From positions 18,679,795 to 18,743,794 of the forward strand of contig CM054825.1 of assembly GCA_028984105.1 (NCBI GenBank): a stretch of DNA of 64,000 bases, given 5' to 3'. Below, piece after piece: positions 44,093 to 54,656 of this stretch. A program made the translations under genes and the position numbers. The stretch comes from Lavandula angustifolia. Its lineage: Eukaryota; Streptophyta; Magnoliopsida; Lamiales; Lamiaceae. The notes beneath the pieces were generated by a model that saw only the letters and a list, made by a program, of their open reading frames with translations, made no database searches and had not been told where the DNA came from. The stretch's first letter is position 1. Each line of letters starts with the position of its first letter.

Positions 44093-44545
44093 ATGGGGAA
44101 TTCCGCTCCTCACCGCCTGCCGGACGCCGCTGGAAAAGTCATTCTCCCCGATCGCAGCGTTTTCACCTACGATGGTCCGCTGACCGTCGCGGAACTCATG
44201 CTGGACCACCCACAACACGTGGTGGTGGAATTCCAGCCGATAGTGAGCGGCAAAAAGCCGACGCCGCTGCCGGCAGATCAGAGGCTCGAGCTCAGAAAAA
44301 CCTACCTCATGATCCGAATCAAAAACGGCAAACCAATTCAACTGTCGACGGAAGAAACTCGGACAATTCTCGCGATCACGAACGCCGGGGTGAAATCATC
44401 GAAAGCGCTGCTGCCGTACACTGGGCTTCTACCGCAGTTCGCGCGGATGTTCCCAGCGATAGGAGGGAAGAACGACGGCGTCTCCGTGGAGGAGAAGAGG
44501 CGCCGTTTGGATGAGAGAGAGAACGAGGGGGGAGAAGAGATTTGA
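44093..44545 (+). CDS. DUF4228/PADRE-domain protein
   Basis: A single uninterrupted frame of 150 codons. It starts MGNSAPH, where Gly2 in MGNS is a candidate N-myristoylation site, as in many members of this plant family. Then come GKVILPDRSVFTYDGPLTVAELML and VVVEFQPIVSGKKPTPLPADQ, and LELRKTYLMIRI, which match the DUF4228 pattern. The C-terminal half is basic and Glu/Arg-rich (SVEEKRRRLDERENEGGEEI). Family members often respond to pathogens and abiotic stress; the molecular role is unknown. GC-rich codon use contrasts with the AT-rich flanks, as usual for intronless plant genes. Confidence 0.85.
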   Translation: MGNSAPHRLPDAAGKVILPDRSVFTYDGPLTVAELMLDHPQHVVVEFQPIVSGKKPTPLPADQRLELRKTYLMIRIKNGKPIQLSTEETRTILAITNAGVKSSKALLPYTGLLPQFARMFPAIGGKNDGVSVEEKRRRLDERENEGGEEI

Positions 44546-46393
44546 TTATTTTGGGGAGATTATGGAGGGAAGGACCGGAGTTTCTAAGCAGGCAGTTATC
44601 GGGTAAGGGGTGGAAACCGAGTTTGGATCCGATTACAGAAAAGGTTGCAAAGGCAAAAGCTCGTCACTGGATCATGCTCTAATTAACCTTCTCCGGTGCC
44701 GTTCAGGTCAATTTTATACATACAACGTGTATTGATAATATAATATACTAAGAAAAATGTGCAATTCTATGGATGGATGGTTTGATTTATGAAATTGAAG
44801 ACTTGAAGTATTAAATAAGTTGTTTAATTTAGTTACAAAATATGAATATTTGTAGTGTTTTAGCAATTGTGCATGTGGAATGGGATGTGGATTGTATAGA
44901 GCTGCCAAATGTTGTTATTGTAGTGCTTTCCGAAAGAGAGGTTTTTGGACCCTTTGAATTAGTAGATCTAATAGAATCCATCTATAGTAGTTAATTAAAA
45001 CTTGTGACATTTTCTATGTCACGGAGGATATATAATAAATGGAAATATTTTTAAAAAATGACTAATTGAATTTGAGGGGCGTTTGGTCCAAGTGGGGAAA
45101 AGGAAATAAACCTAGAATGGAAACAGAAAAATAAATAAATGAGTGATTCTTTACTTTTTTTTAATTTGTTTGGTTCAGCTACACATAATATTGGTTATTG
45201 TGTTCCCCAATTCTTTTCGTGACGGATTGGTTCAAGATTTAATTACTTAAATACTTTATTTATATTACAAATATTTAGATATTATTTAAATATTTATTAT
45301 ATTCTACTTATAAAGTTTACATATTATGTTAAAGGGGGTGGTCAGGTAGAAATTGTACAATTTACACAGAAACTAGGACTTATGTATAGTTTTTGTTTTT
45401 ATTTATGTATAATTCTTGTACTTTAATGCATAAACGTTTGTAATGTTACACTTTCTTCTTTATGTGAAAAACCATTTAAGGATTATGGATAATGGAATCT
45501 TTCAGAGGAAATTCGGTCCAATTCATCCAATAATAAGAAATGGCGTTAATTGACTCCTACATTCCATTGAAGGTCTTATTTGGTCCACTCTCTTATTATA
45601 AAAATGTTATATTATTATATAATTAATATCACAGGCTATAATCTACTAAGACCACTTTCCCGTATAAGAACTAAGAACTACTATGAGCCATGGATCATCC
45701 AATAATCAATGGTTTAGATTTAATTTAGATTTTAATTAAAATTGTGCAAGAAATAGGGGCATGGGAATAACTGGTAGAAGGAAAATAAATTTTAGATATA
45801 GATCATAGTAATTACCGTTCCCATACATTCAAGATTTCAGAAACGTGACTTTTCTCCTCCCACCCACCGAAACCCTATCTTTCTGCATAACACACTAGGA
45901 GACGAATAGAAAGACGATCGACAAGGAGCATGATGCTACGTCGTCGGTGGATCCTAAACCGTGTGGCTGGAGATCGGAGAAGTGTAAGTTATCTTCGGCA
46001 ATGTTCATTCTACAATCATAGGACTTGAATTTGTCAGTAGTTTTGAATTCATTCAATTGGGATTTGAATTTGTCTATAGAACAAAATAGTGAAGTTTTAT
46101 GTTCCAAGTTTTTTGAAATCTTGCTTTTTTCTTTTCCAGGAGATAGTATATTTTGTGATTTCTTTTTGCTCATTTTCTTCTTCTACTAGAAATTGTAGTA
46201 TCCCAATTTTTAGTTATGATTCTAAAATTTTGATTTCGATAAATACATAAAAGTATAGACTAATTTTTGGTTAAATATTGTCAATTTTTGTAATTAGGTT
46301 GGCCAATTTCAAGATATTCTCTCGGAAATTTGGGTAATTTTTTTCTTATGAGATTGGACAATTTGAAGAAAAAGTGTTGGGTGATGATAAAAG
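44546..46393. other. intergenic DNA; possible gene fragment near 45,860-46,020
   Basis: Mostly AT-rich without genes. At 45,850-45,900 the plus strand has a leader-like stretch (ctcctcccacccaccgaaaccctat) followed by a short frame from 45,930 that ends after about 30 codons at a TGA near 46,024. No family is recognised. It may be a relic of a gene 5' end. The minus-strand frame at 45,895-46,173 has no motif. Confidence 0.3.
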
Positions 46394-46619
46394 ATACTTC
46401 CTCCGTCACACTCGACTTGTTTTGTTTCCTTTTCGGGCCGTCTCACCCAACTTGTCTTGTTTCCATAAAATAAAAATAATTACTACACAGCCTACCACCT
46501 TTTCTTTGTGGGTCTACCTCTTTACACACAATCACCTACTCATCTACAAACAACCATTCACTCATCTTAATCTCCATGCTGAAAAGAAACAAAACAAGTC
46601 AGGCAAGACGGAAGGAGTA
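46394..46619. mobile_element. Stowaway-like MITE
   Basis: Ends TACTTCCTCCGTCACACTCGA and CAAGACGGAAGGAGTA. Interior 'cgacttgttttgtttcc' and 'cacccaacttgtcttgtttcc' units match the MITE at 34,565-34,758. Confidence 0.75.
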
Positions 46620-46631
46620 TGAGATTGAATG

Positions 46632-47285
46632 TGTCGGTCTAGAGACGAATCTTCAGGTGTGGGGGTGAATAGACATGAATCCAAGTTTCAACTCAAACGC
46701 GAAAGTCAGTATTACTGAGTATGCTCGCTGAATAGTTCAGCTCGCCAGATAAGCTTTTTGATCACGTGGGCAGAGTGATTTAGTAATCTGAACATTGTCT
46801 ATTGACTTCGGTAAGTCTACAGAAAATTCAATAGATGAATAAGTGCGGAAAGTGTAGCTCCGATTTTATCGTCTCGTGATTGAAAAAACGTTATAATTAA
46901 AAACTGTTCAAGTTATGCTTGTGCGTGTATTCAACATTATTAAAAATCTGACTTATGAATTTTAGCAAATCAATTTGATGCAGAGTGGATAGCAAAACAA
47001 TAAAACAGTAAGTGCACAGTCAGTATTAAAAGTGATTTGGATACGCAGGATCCTATGTCCATTGTCCTGAACAAAGCAGGAGGTCTTATATTTATTATAC
47101 TGAGCAAGTCTCAATCGATCTGTTCACCGGACAGATACTCTAGTTATAGTGACTTTACAAGGTTTTCAAATATGGGGTTTGACTTTCTCCAACTAAGAAG
47201 TCTTACAATAAGAACAGTTCAATAAATATGAACTCCTTCAGTTTCTAAGCTTATTGTTTGGATGAGTTATGATAAGATTTGAATA
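46632..47285 (-). repeat. R-U5 half of a copia LTR related to element A
   Basis: It starts TGTCGGTCTAGAGACGAATC and follows the element A LTR in the same orientation, including 'caggtgtgggggtgaata', 'caaacgcgaaagtcag', 'gtgatttggatacgcaggatcctatg', 'gaacaaagcaggaggtctt' and 'tctccaactaagaag'. Similarity stops near 47,285, where the U3 part should follow in the same orientation but does not. Confidence 0.7.
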
Positions 47286-47289
47286 TCTC

Positions 47290-47925
47290 AAAACCCCTTG
47301 CTGAATGATGGGCCTTCAATATTGTAATAGCTTAGTTGAGTTCAGCTGTTAGAACTCAGTAGGCTAGAGTTCAGTAGATGTGCATTCAGTAGAAGATTCT
47401 GCACTCAACCGAAGAACTCAGTATCGAGGAAGTCAGTTGGGCAGCTATCGACCAACTGAATCTGCAAAGGAAATCGAGCATGCGAACTGAACTCTCAGAC
47501 GAATGTCAATAGAGGAACATCAGGTGAAGGTCTGAGGATTCAGAGAAAGTTACTCATCGTACTTTGAGTTTGAATGAGCCTCACCAACTCTCATAGACCT
47601 CGACCAATAAGGAGCCGACAGCGCCTTATCTGCTCTGCCATGAAGTTGCTCCTAGCCGGAAAAAGAGGAAATATCTACAGTACCTCTACTCAACGTTCAA
47701 GTTGTTATGACCGTTTTCTTGTCTTATTCGACACGTGTCTAGACTCCCTCTAACGGATCCATTCACAAATTGAAGACTATAAATAGAGAAGAGTCTTCAA
47801 GCAGAAAGACAACCAACCGGGAACCAAAGCAATCAAAGCTCAAACACTCTAACGAACTTACAACAATATTCAAGCGAAGAATTTGTACTTAGACTTAGAT
47901 CTTCTTTAGTTCTTCTTGTTGGAAT
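47290..47925 (+). repeat. U3 half of the same LTR type, inverted relative to its partner
   Basis: The segment matches element A U3 read in the opposite orientation: 'cctcgaccaataaggagcc', 'atctgctctgcc', 'gaccgttttcttgt', 'gacacgtgtc' and a TATAAATA box on the plus strand at 47,778-47,785. It ends at 'ctttagttcttct', exactly the point at which the left piece would take over in a normal LTR. Confidence 0.7.
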
Positions 47926-48450
47926 TTTGTATACTGGAAGCAAATTTTATGCTTGTATACAATGTGATTTGTCTTTACCATTATTTTATAAAAGTTAGAT
48001 TTGTGTAGTGTGTCGGGTATCGCAGAAGACTACACAAATCGATTGAACTGACAAGATATAAACAGTTATCACAACTGAGACAACTTAAGGATAAGTTGTC
48101 GGTTTAAGCTGCAGTTTAGATAAGAAGTGGCTTGTCTTGGCTGCTTGTCTTTACTGGTACACTTAAGGTGGTGTATTGATGGATCACAGTGAGATGTGTT
48201 CTCCTAACTGACCTTAGTGGAGAACCAAGATCTAGGTGACTTAGCTGGTCTTAAGCTTGATAAGACTTCAACTGAGCACATTTGGCTATCTATCACTTTG
48301 ACCTACTATGGTGAACGTCATCGCTACCGGATCTACGTATCTTGAGTGTTAGTAGTTATTTGTGGTTCAGGCTGATTGTCTGTATCTAATTTTAACCTCC
48401 CCACGGAGGTATACGACTAATACGAGCTCAATTGATATGGTTATAGAACT
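47921..48450. repeat. possible LTR piece of another copia family
   Basis: Starts TGTTGGAATTTTGTATACTGG, a terminus common among copia LTRs. Contains 'gtgtagtgtgtcgggtatcgc' and 'ccccacggaggtatacg'. No matching end or duplication was found. Confidence 0.3.
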
Positions 48451-49142
48451 AAAAAATTTGTGTGTTATTTATAAAAATAAAAATCTCCTTATAGTATAAA
48501 ATAAAAACATTCACCCAATACTATAATCATTAGTGATTACCACTGTCATACATGTATTTACTAAACGCACCATTTAAAAAAAAAAAAAAAAAAAAAGGAA
48601 ATATAACAAACGAATTCATTATCTTTTCATGTATCGATTTTACTTGTCTTTTATTGAAAAATTAAAGTTAATGTAACAAATATTAGAAAAACGAGCAAAT
48701 TGCCGATATTGTTTGTGGAATATCGGTGTTGCCAAGAAAATTGATTTAAGAGTTGATTTAATACGCGCTTGTAAAAATTTAGCATGACCTATCATGATCC
48801 TGTAAAGTTGGACTAGCCAATATGAAAAAAGGAATCAAACACTAAATCTTTTTATAAGACAGCTAACGCTTATGGCCTTATCCAATGGATCAACCTACCA
48901 TTTGTTCAAATAAAAGGAAAATTAACTAAAGACGTTAATCGGTCACTTGCCGCCACCGGTCATTAGGTGGCTCAGCCACTGGGTGGAACCATCTTAATAT
49001 GAGAATAAATCATTCAGAGATTTAGTCATATAACTCTTTAAGAAATAATTCAAGTTCCTTTTAACGAAATCAATATTCTCTTTTTGTTACTAAAAATCAA
49101 GTAGTATCTCGATCCAAACTGGCTGCTCAAACACAATTATAT
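48451..49142. other. AT-rich intergenic DNA
   Basis: No gene seen. An A run of about 22 lies at 48,575-48,597. Confidence 0.4.
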
Positions 49143-49151
49143 TTAATTTAA

Positions 49152-50279
49152 GGCAAATTGGCAAATTTGGTCCCCAATGTTTGCCACTTTGGATGAATTG
49201 GTCCCTATTTTTTTTTTTAGTTTATTGGTCCCCAATGTTTGCTAATTTAGATAAATTGGTCCTTCTGTCAAATTTTAAGTTAATTAAGTGTTAATCATAG
49301 GGGTATTTATGGAATAAAAGTTTCAGGGACCAATTCATCCAATTTTTAAATAAAACTTTAATTTTTTTTAATTATGTTTTTTCGAAAAAAAATTAATTTT
49401 TCAAAAATTTTTTTATTTTAAAAATTACTTTTTTTTAACTAATTTTTTCTGTTTTTTCAAATAAATTTTTTGGTAAACGAAAAAAATTAATTAATAATAA
49501 TTTTAGGGACCAATTCATCTAAATAATTTTTTGAATTAACTTTTTTTCAAATTTTTTTATTTAAATAAAAATTAAGTAAATTTAGATTAACTAATAATTT
49601 TGCATTTCACGGTGAAGGAGGGAGTGGGTCAACACAACGGTTGGGGGAATCCGTTATGTTCTTCGAGGAGAGGAGCGGCATTGGACGACCCGCTCCTAGT
49701 CGTCCGGGTTATGGCCTCCCACCTCCTAGTCGTCCAGCTGCTCTTCTCCTCGAAGAACATAACACATTCCCCAACCGTTGTGTTAACCCGCTCTCCTCCT
49801 TCATCGTGAAATGCAAAATTATTAGTTAATCTAAATTTACTTAATTTTTATTTAAATAAAAAAAATTTGAAAAAAAGTTAATTCAAAAAATGATTTAGAT
49901 GAATTGGTCCCTAAAATTATTGTTAATTAATTTTTTTTCGTTTACCAAAAAAAAAATTTGATAAAAAAAAGAAAAAAAATTAGTTGAAAAAAGTAATTTT
50001 TAAAATAAAAAATTATTTGAAAAATTAATTTTTTTCCGAAAAGATCATAATTTAAAAAAAATTAAAAAAATTAAAATTTTATTTAAAAATTGGATGAATT
50101 GGTCCCTGAAACTTTTATTCCATAAATACCCATATGATTAAAACTTAATTAACTTAAAATTTGACAGAAGGGTCAATTTATCCAAATTAGCAAACATTGG
50201 GGACCAATAAACTAAAAAAAAATTAGGGACCAATTTATCCAAAGTGGCAAATATTGGGGACCAAATTTGCCAATTTGCC
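49152..50279. mobile_element. Mutator-like foldback element with long inverted repeats
   Basis: Two arms of roughly 450 bp are inverted copies: the left arm begins GGCAAATTGGCAAATTTGG and the right arm ends CCAAATTTGCCAATTTGCC. A perfect 9-bp direct duplication TTAATTTAA flanks it (49,143-49,151 and 50,280-50,288), the length typical of Mutator elements. Arms repeat GGGACCAATTCATCC-type motifs. The GC-richer centre (about 49,606-49,818) is also largely palindromic around 'gttcttcgaggagagg' and 'cctcgaagaac'. No transposase; open frames in the centre are by-products of the palindrome. A transcript would fold into a long hairpin. Confidence 0.9.
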
Positions 50280-50288
50280 TTAATTTAA

Positions 50289-52110
50289 AAGCTAAAGAAA
50301 ATAAGAAAAATGTAATTTCAAATTAGCCCACCGAATTTTAGCTAGCGGTGAGACCGCGTTTTCATATAGTGGGCCCACAAATTTAAATTTCTGGTATAAT
50401 TTGGGAAGCCGTTAATCCGGCAATCATACACCTCATGTTCAAACTCACGAAAAGCTCAAATCTAAAATTGCTAATCAAAGCCTAAACACAATAAAAATTA
50501 CAAGAGGAAGATTAATTCATCACCACCCATTTAATGATTCCGAAATTTGTTGATCCAATTTTTTGTAATTACATTGTATGACGAAGGTAATCTGTAGCCG
50601 CTATTCGAGGTACACACAAATAAATCACGCTCATTTGCAATAACATATAGACCACATAAGAAATAAATCATCTTAGAATTATCGTAGATGTCTGACTCAC
50701 ACATTGTTTGTTGACCTAAAAATTTGTTATGTCTAATCATTGCATTTTATGTTTCTTTTTAAAATCAAACTTTTGTATCAAAAAATATAGGATTATGAAC
50801 GAATGTAGATTTCTTGATGTATAACTATATGTACATTGAATTTTAAGCATGGTATATTTGTTAATGATACTTATGTTTCATAGTTCATTAGGCCCGTTTA
50901 TACATGTAAATATGATATGTATTTGATGTTTTTATGAAAAAGTAGATAATTAGATGTAAATTCGGGTTAGACAATGACTACATTAATTACCATAAGTCAA
51001 AAGAACTTAATTAACTTTTACCCCTTGATATATGGGCCTAATAGCCTTCTTACTTTTACCATAAAGCAGCAGAAAAAGAGGATCTCCTTGGTAATAGAAT
51101 AGTTGTAGAATTAGTTACTATAGTTAAAATATCATGATTTTAATTTCAACAATCTTCATAGATTAATTCGATCAAACATAATAAGATTTAATAAGATTTA
51201 AATCTTTTAGTAAAATTTATATGTCATCACACAGAAATGGAATTTACCAATTACACGCCTAAAATGCAGGGGTTTTAAATTAATTAATTTATCTCCGGCT
51301 ATTTTTGTTATAATCATTGTATTCATAATGATAACATCTTAGATCGCAAAATATTACAATATGAAAACCAACATTATCGATGAGAACTAAAATCAATATC
51401 ATTTATTGATTCGTGTCTGTGACCAAATGTAGGCTGGCAGGGTTTTCGTTTAAAAAAAAATCATTGATTCGACGATTAAGTTTTGAATCTAGGACTCAAA
51501 ATTCTCATTTTATATATTCCTTATATATCATTTATCATTACTTTCCGATATACATTTATTTATGATGCATCGCAATCTTCATTACATTTTTGTAAACAAG
51601 AAATGTTTGAAGATTCTAGTTTGCTTTAGTAAGTTTATATGCAAAAACTATTTTCGAGATTCATGATTTTTAAATCATGAGATTATCTATATCTATATCA
51701 CCAAATCAAATTATGATAAATGTAAATCAACAAATGTTGTAAATCTAGAACCTAACTAATTATGCACAATTAGGATTTATTAACCATAAACAAAGAAGGG
51801 CAGGTCAAAATTATTGAAGTTTGACAAATTGCAAATAATAAATGAAGTAAAGTGGATAGATTGCTAGGCTGCTGCCCATGAAAACAATGTCAAATAATTA
51901 ACGCCACACCGCGTCTTGAATATATAACCTTAAATCAATTTCATTCATACTAAGGGTATTATCGGACTTTCACTCCCCAAAATTTCTTACATAAGACTAG
52001 TCCGTAGACTCCTAACAAACGCAAGAGAGAGAAATTTAGAGAGAGGGGAAGAGAGCGAAACTGCGAAAGAGAAAAAAGCCTCTCTGAGTAACAGAAAAAA
52101 CAGTCTGAAG
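50289..52110. other. AT-rich intergenic DNA upstream of the RING-CH gene
   Basis: No gene recognised. A GA-rich leader-like stretch (agagagagaaatttagagagagg) lies at 52,024-52,050, about 100 bp before the next start codon. Confidence 0.4.
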
Positions 52111-52150
52111 ATTTTATTACAATTTGTTATATCAAGAAAAAAGAGAAGGC

Positions 52151-53884
52151 ATGAGTGAGATTGTATTAATGATAGATGATTCGAGATCATCTTCTTCTTC
52201 AGTTTCGATTTGCAGAATTTGCCACGAAGAAGAATTTGAAAGCTGTAAAAGTCTACAAACTCCTTGTGCTTGTTCTGGAACTGTAAAGGTATTACATATA
52301 TATTATGTATATGTGTGTTTCTTAGGAAATTCTTTTTATATATCTACTCTACTAATTGATTTAATTTTTTTTAATCTGATCAGTTTGCACACAGAGATTG
52401 CGTCCAGAGATGGTGTAATGAAAAGGGGAACACAACTTGTGAAATTTGCTTACAGGTATGCTCATGATCATCACACAAAACCCAGAGTACTAATTAATTT
52501 TCAACTTTTTTAAATTTCGGATTGGAGAATTTTATTAGTTTTTTCATTACTTTTATTTTCCTATATACGAACATGTACGTATATACAGTGCTTGTATGTA
52601 CACGTACAGTGGGTGTATATGCGTGTGTTTTCCAGATATTGTATTATCTTGGAGGCAAAGGAATATATAATGTCTCAATCCCAACTGAATTTCTTCAAGT
52701 ATAAATAAGTCTAAAAATATAGCTTTTTTAATTTTGAATGCTTTCTTATTTTGCATTGCAAGAATGGGATATAACCATGTGTTCTTATCTACTTCCATTT
52801 CCAATTTTCTATTATTTTCTTGGGCCCACTTTTTCATTTTTTGACGTCAATCCAATCAAGCTTTTAATAAATTTCATTTTACAATAATTGTTATGAAAAG
52901 CACCTTTTGATTATTATTATTGTTTTTTTAAAAAAATTATAATCTCATTGTAGGAATTTGAACCTGGATACACATCTCCGCCACCAAAGAAAGCACAGCT
53001 CATTGATGCAACAGTGACGATAAGGTGTACACTTTTTTCTTCTCTCAAACAAAATTCTATTTGCGATTAAAATATTCCACTTCCAACTCAAGAAAAACAA
53101 ACGAACAAAAATAATACTCACTCCTTCTTTTTATGGACACGAAGATTAAAAAACTTCTAATATACGGTATATATTATTTGACTTTTGAATTATTTATTAA
53201 TTTTGATCCACACATTCTTTGTTTTTATTTAGAAATATAACACTTTCTATTGTACGGCAAAAAAAAAATACTTTCTATAAAATGGAAGGAGTAATAAACA
53301 TGGCACTCTCGAACCCAAATTAATTTTGTTTTTTCTTATTTTTTAAATGCACCGGCTCGTTGTTCACGGACCAGAAATCCTAGAATTTCTGTGGACATTT
53401 CTCCTTTTTATTATTTTATTTTATTTGTCCTCAATTTAGGGCCAATAATTTAAGATTTATAATATGTTTTTTGTCTTCCTGATGCCCTTAATTTTGTGTT
53501 TTTTTTAAAGAAAAAAAAAAGATGAGCAAACATCACATATATATATATATATGTGATATATATACATATATATATAAGTTTTTAATAATTCTCAATTTAG
53601 TATTGCAATTCTTTCAGGCTGGTGGTCTATTTTTCAATATTTATATAGCATGTATCTCACTAGATAATAATACTACATATTTATCCAGATGTATTGACAA
53701 AGTGAAATACGATTAAAAAATCGGAAATAATTAAATCTGGAATTTGTCAATAGGAGAAGTGTGGAAGTGCCAACAAATGAGCAAGACGAAGAAAATCAAC
53801 GCCATGTTGATCTTGATTGTGAATCTACAAATGCTTCTCGCTGCAGAACATTGGCTCTAATTGTAAGTCCTTTAATATCACCAA

Positions 53885-53917
<33 letters not shown>

Positions 53918-54356
53918 ATTGAGTGCAAAAGATGGCAGTTCACAGCTCTGCTTCTGACGAGACATTTGTTTGCTGTTTTAACTGGAGGAGCAGGGGCTTA
54001 CCCTTTTTCGCTTCTTATTGTAAGTTGTTCATTTTATGTATAAACTTCACTCAACACACACAAAAAAAAAAAAAGACAAAACCGACCTATTTCTGGACAT
54101 CTACTTCAGGTGCTTATAGCTAAGGCAAGTGGTATTCTCGTACCAATGTACATATTGATTCGGATTTTAGCAGCACTACAGACCAACATTAGCCATCATT
54201 ACCAGGTATCTTCACCACCTTAATCCATCACATTTCTAACGCGTTACATGAATCATGAAATTGATCAAGACATCCAACATTTATCTTCTTCAGAATGCTG
54301 ATACCGATGAAGACGAAGACGAAGACCTGCATAGTAATGTTGTAACACTAGTTTAA
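52151..54356 (+). CDS. RING-CH zinc-finger protein with DUF3675 (probable E3 ubiquitin ligase)
   Basis: Seven exons can be joined: 52,151-52,288, 52,384-52,455, 52,954-53,024, 53,754-53,862, 53,939-54,019, 54,110-54,205 and 54,294-54,356. All have GT-AG borders and give 209 codons plus stop. Exons 1-2 encode the C4HC3 RING-variant finger: CRICH, then CACSG, HRDC and CEIC. Exon 3 contains EFEPGYTSPPPK, the linker that marks plant DUF3675 proteins. Exons 5-6 encode hydrophobic stretches (LLLTRHLFAVLTGGAGAYPF and VLIAKASGILVPMYILIRIL), likely two membrane segments. The C-terminus is acidic. By family it should transfer ubiquitin to membrane proteins; substrate unknown. Intron 3 carries a MITE. 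It converges with MSH6. Confidence 0.88.
53115..53293. mobile_element. Stowaway-like MITE in intron 3 of the RING-CH gene
   Basis: Ends TACTCACTCCTTCTTTTTATG and TATAAAATGGAAGGAGTA, degenerate inverted repeats with TA borders. AT-rich interior. Confidence 0.6.
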
Positions 54357-54656
54357 CCGAGTCCACCCATTCTTGTATCTTTTGTACCTATTCTTCTTTC
54401 TTTTTTTTCCTTTTTCTTTCTGCTACAGAAATGAATGAAGGTATAGAAACAGATTGCCAAAAAGAGAGCAAAATCACTTCCATTTGTTTACCAATAGTCA
54501 CAGAATCTCGCAAGCTGCTTATACGCTTAGCCCAAAATTACAGCTTAAATTAGAAACTAAACAGTTCACAGAATATATATAACTTCTGATATTTGAATAT
54601 CTAACCTCTTGCCGGTCAAAAAATTATAGCATGAACGAACATGGTTCGTAATACTG

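Noticed and set aside
44036..44341. Minus-strand frame opposite the DUF4228 gene
   Set aside because: Shadow of the coding strand; no family motif.
45895..46173. 92-codon minus-strand frame as a hypothetical gene
   Set aside because: Lys/Ser-rich with no motif; leader-like features nearby point to the opposite strand.
49600..49829. Two plus-strand frames in the foldback core
   Set aside because: The sequence is palindromic, so open frames on both strands are expected; no gene-like features.
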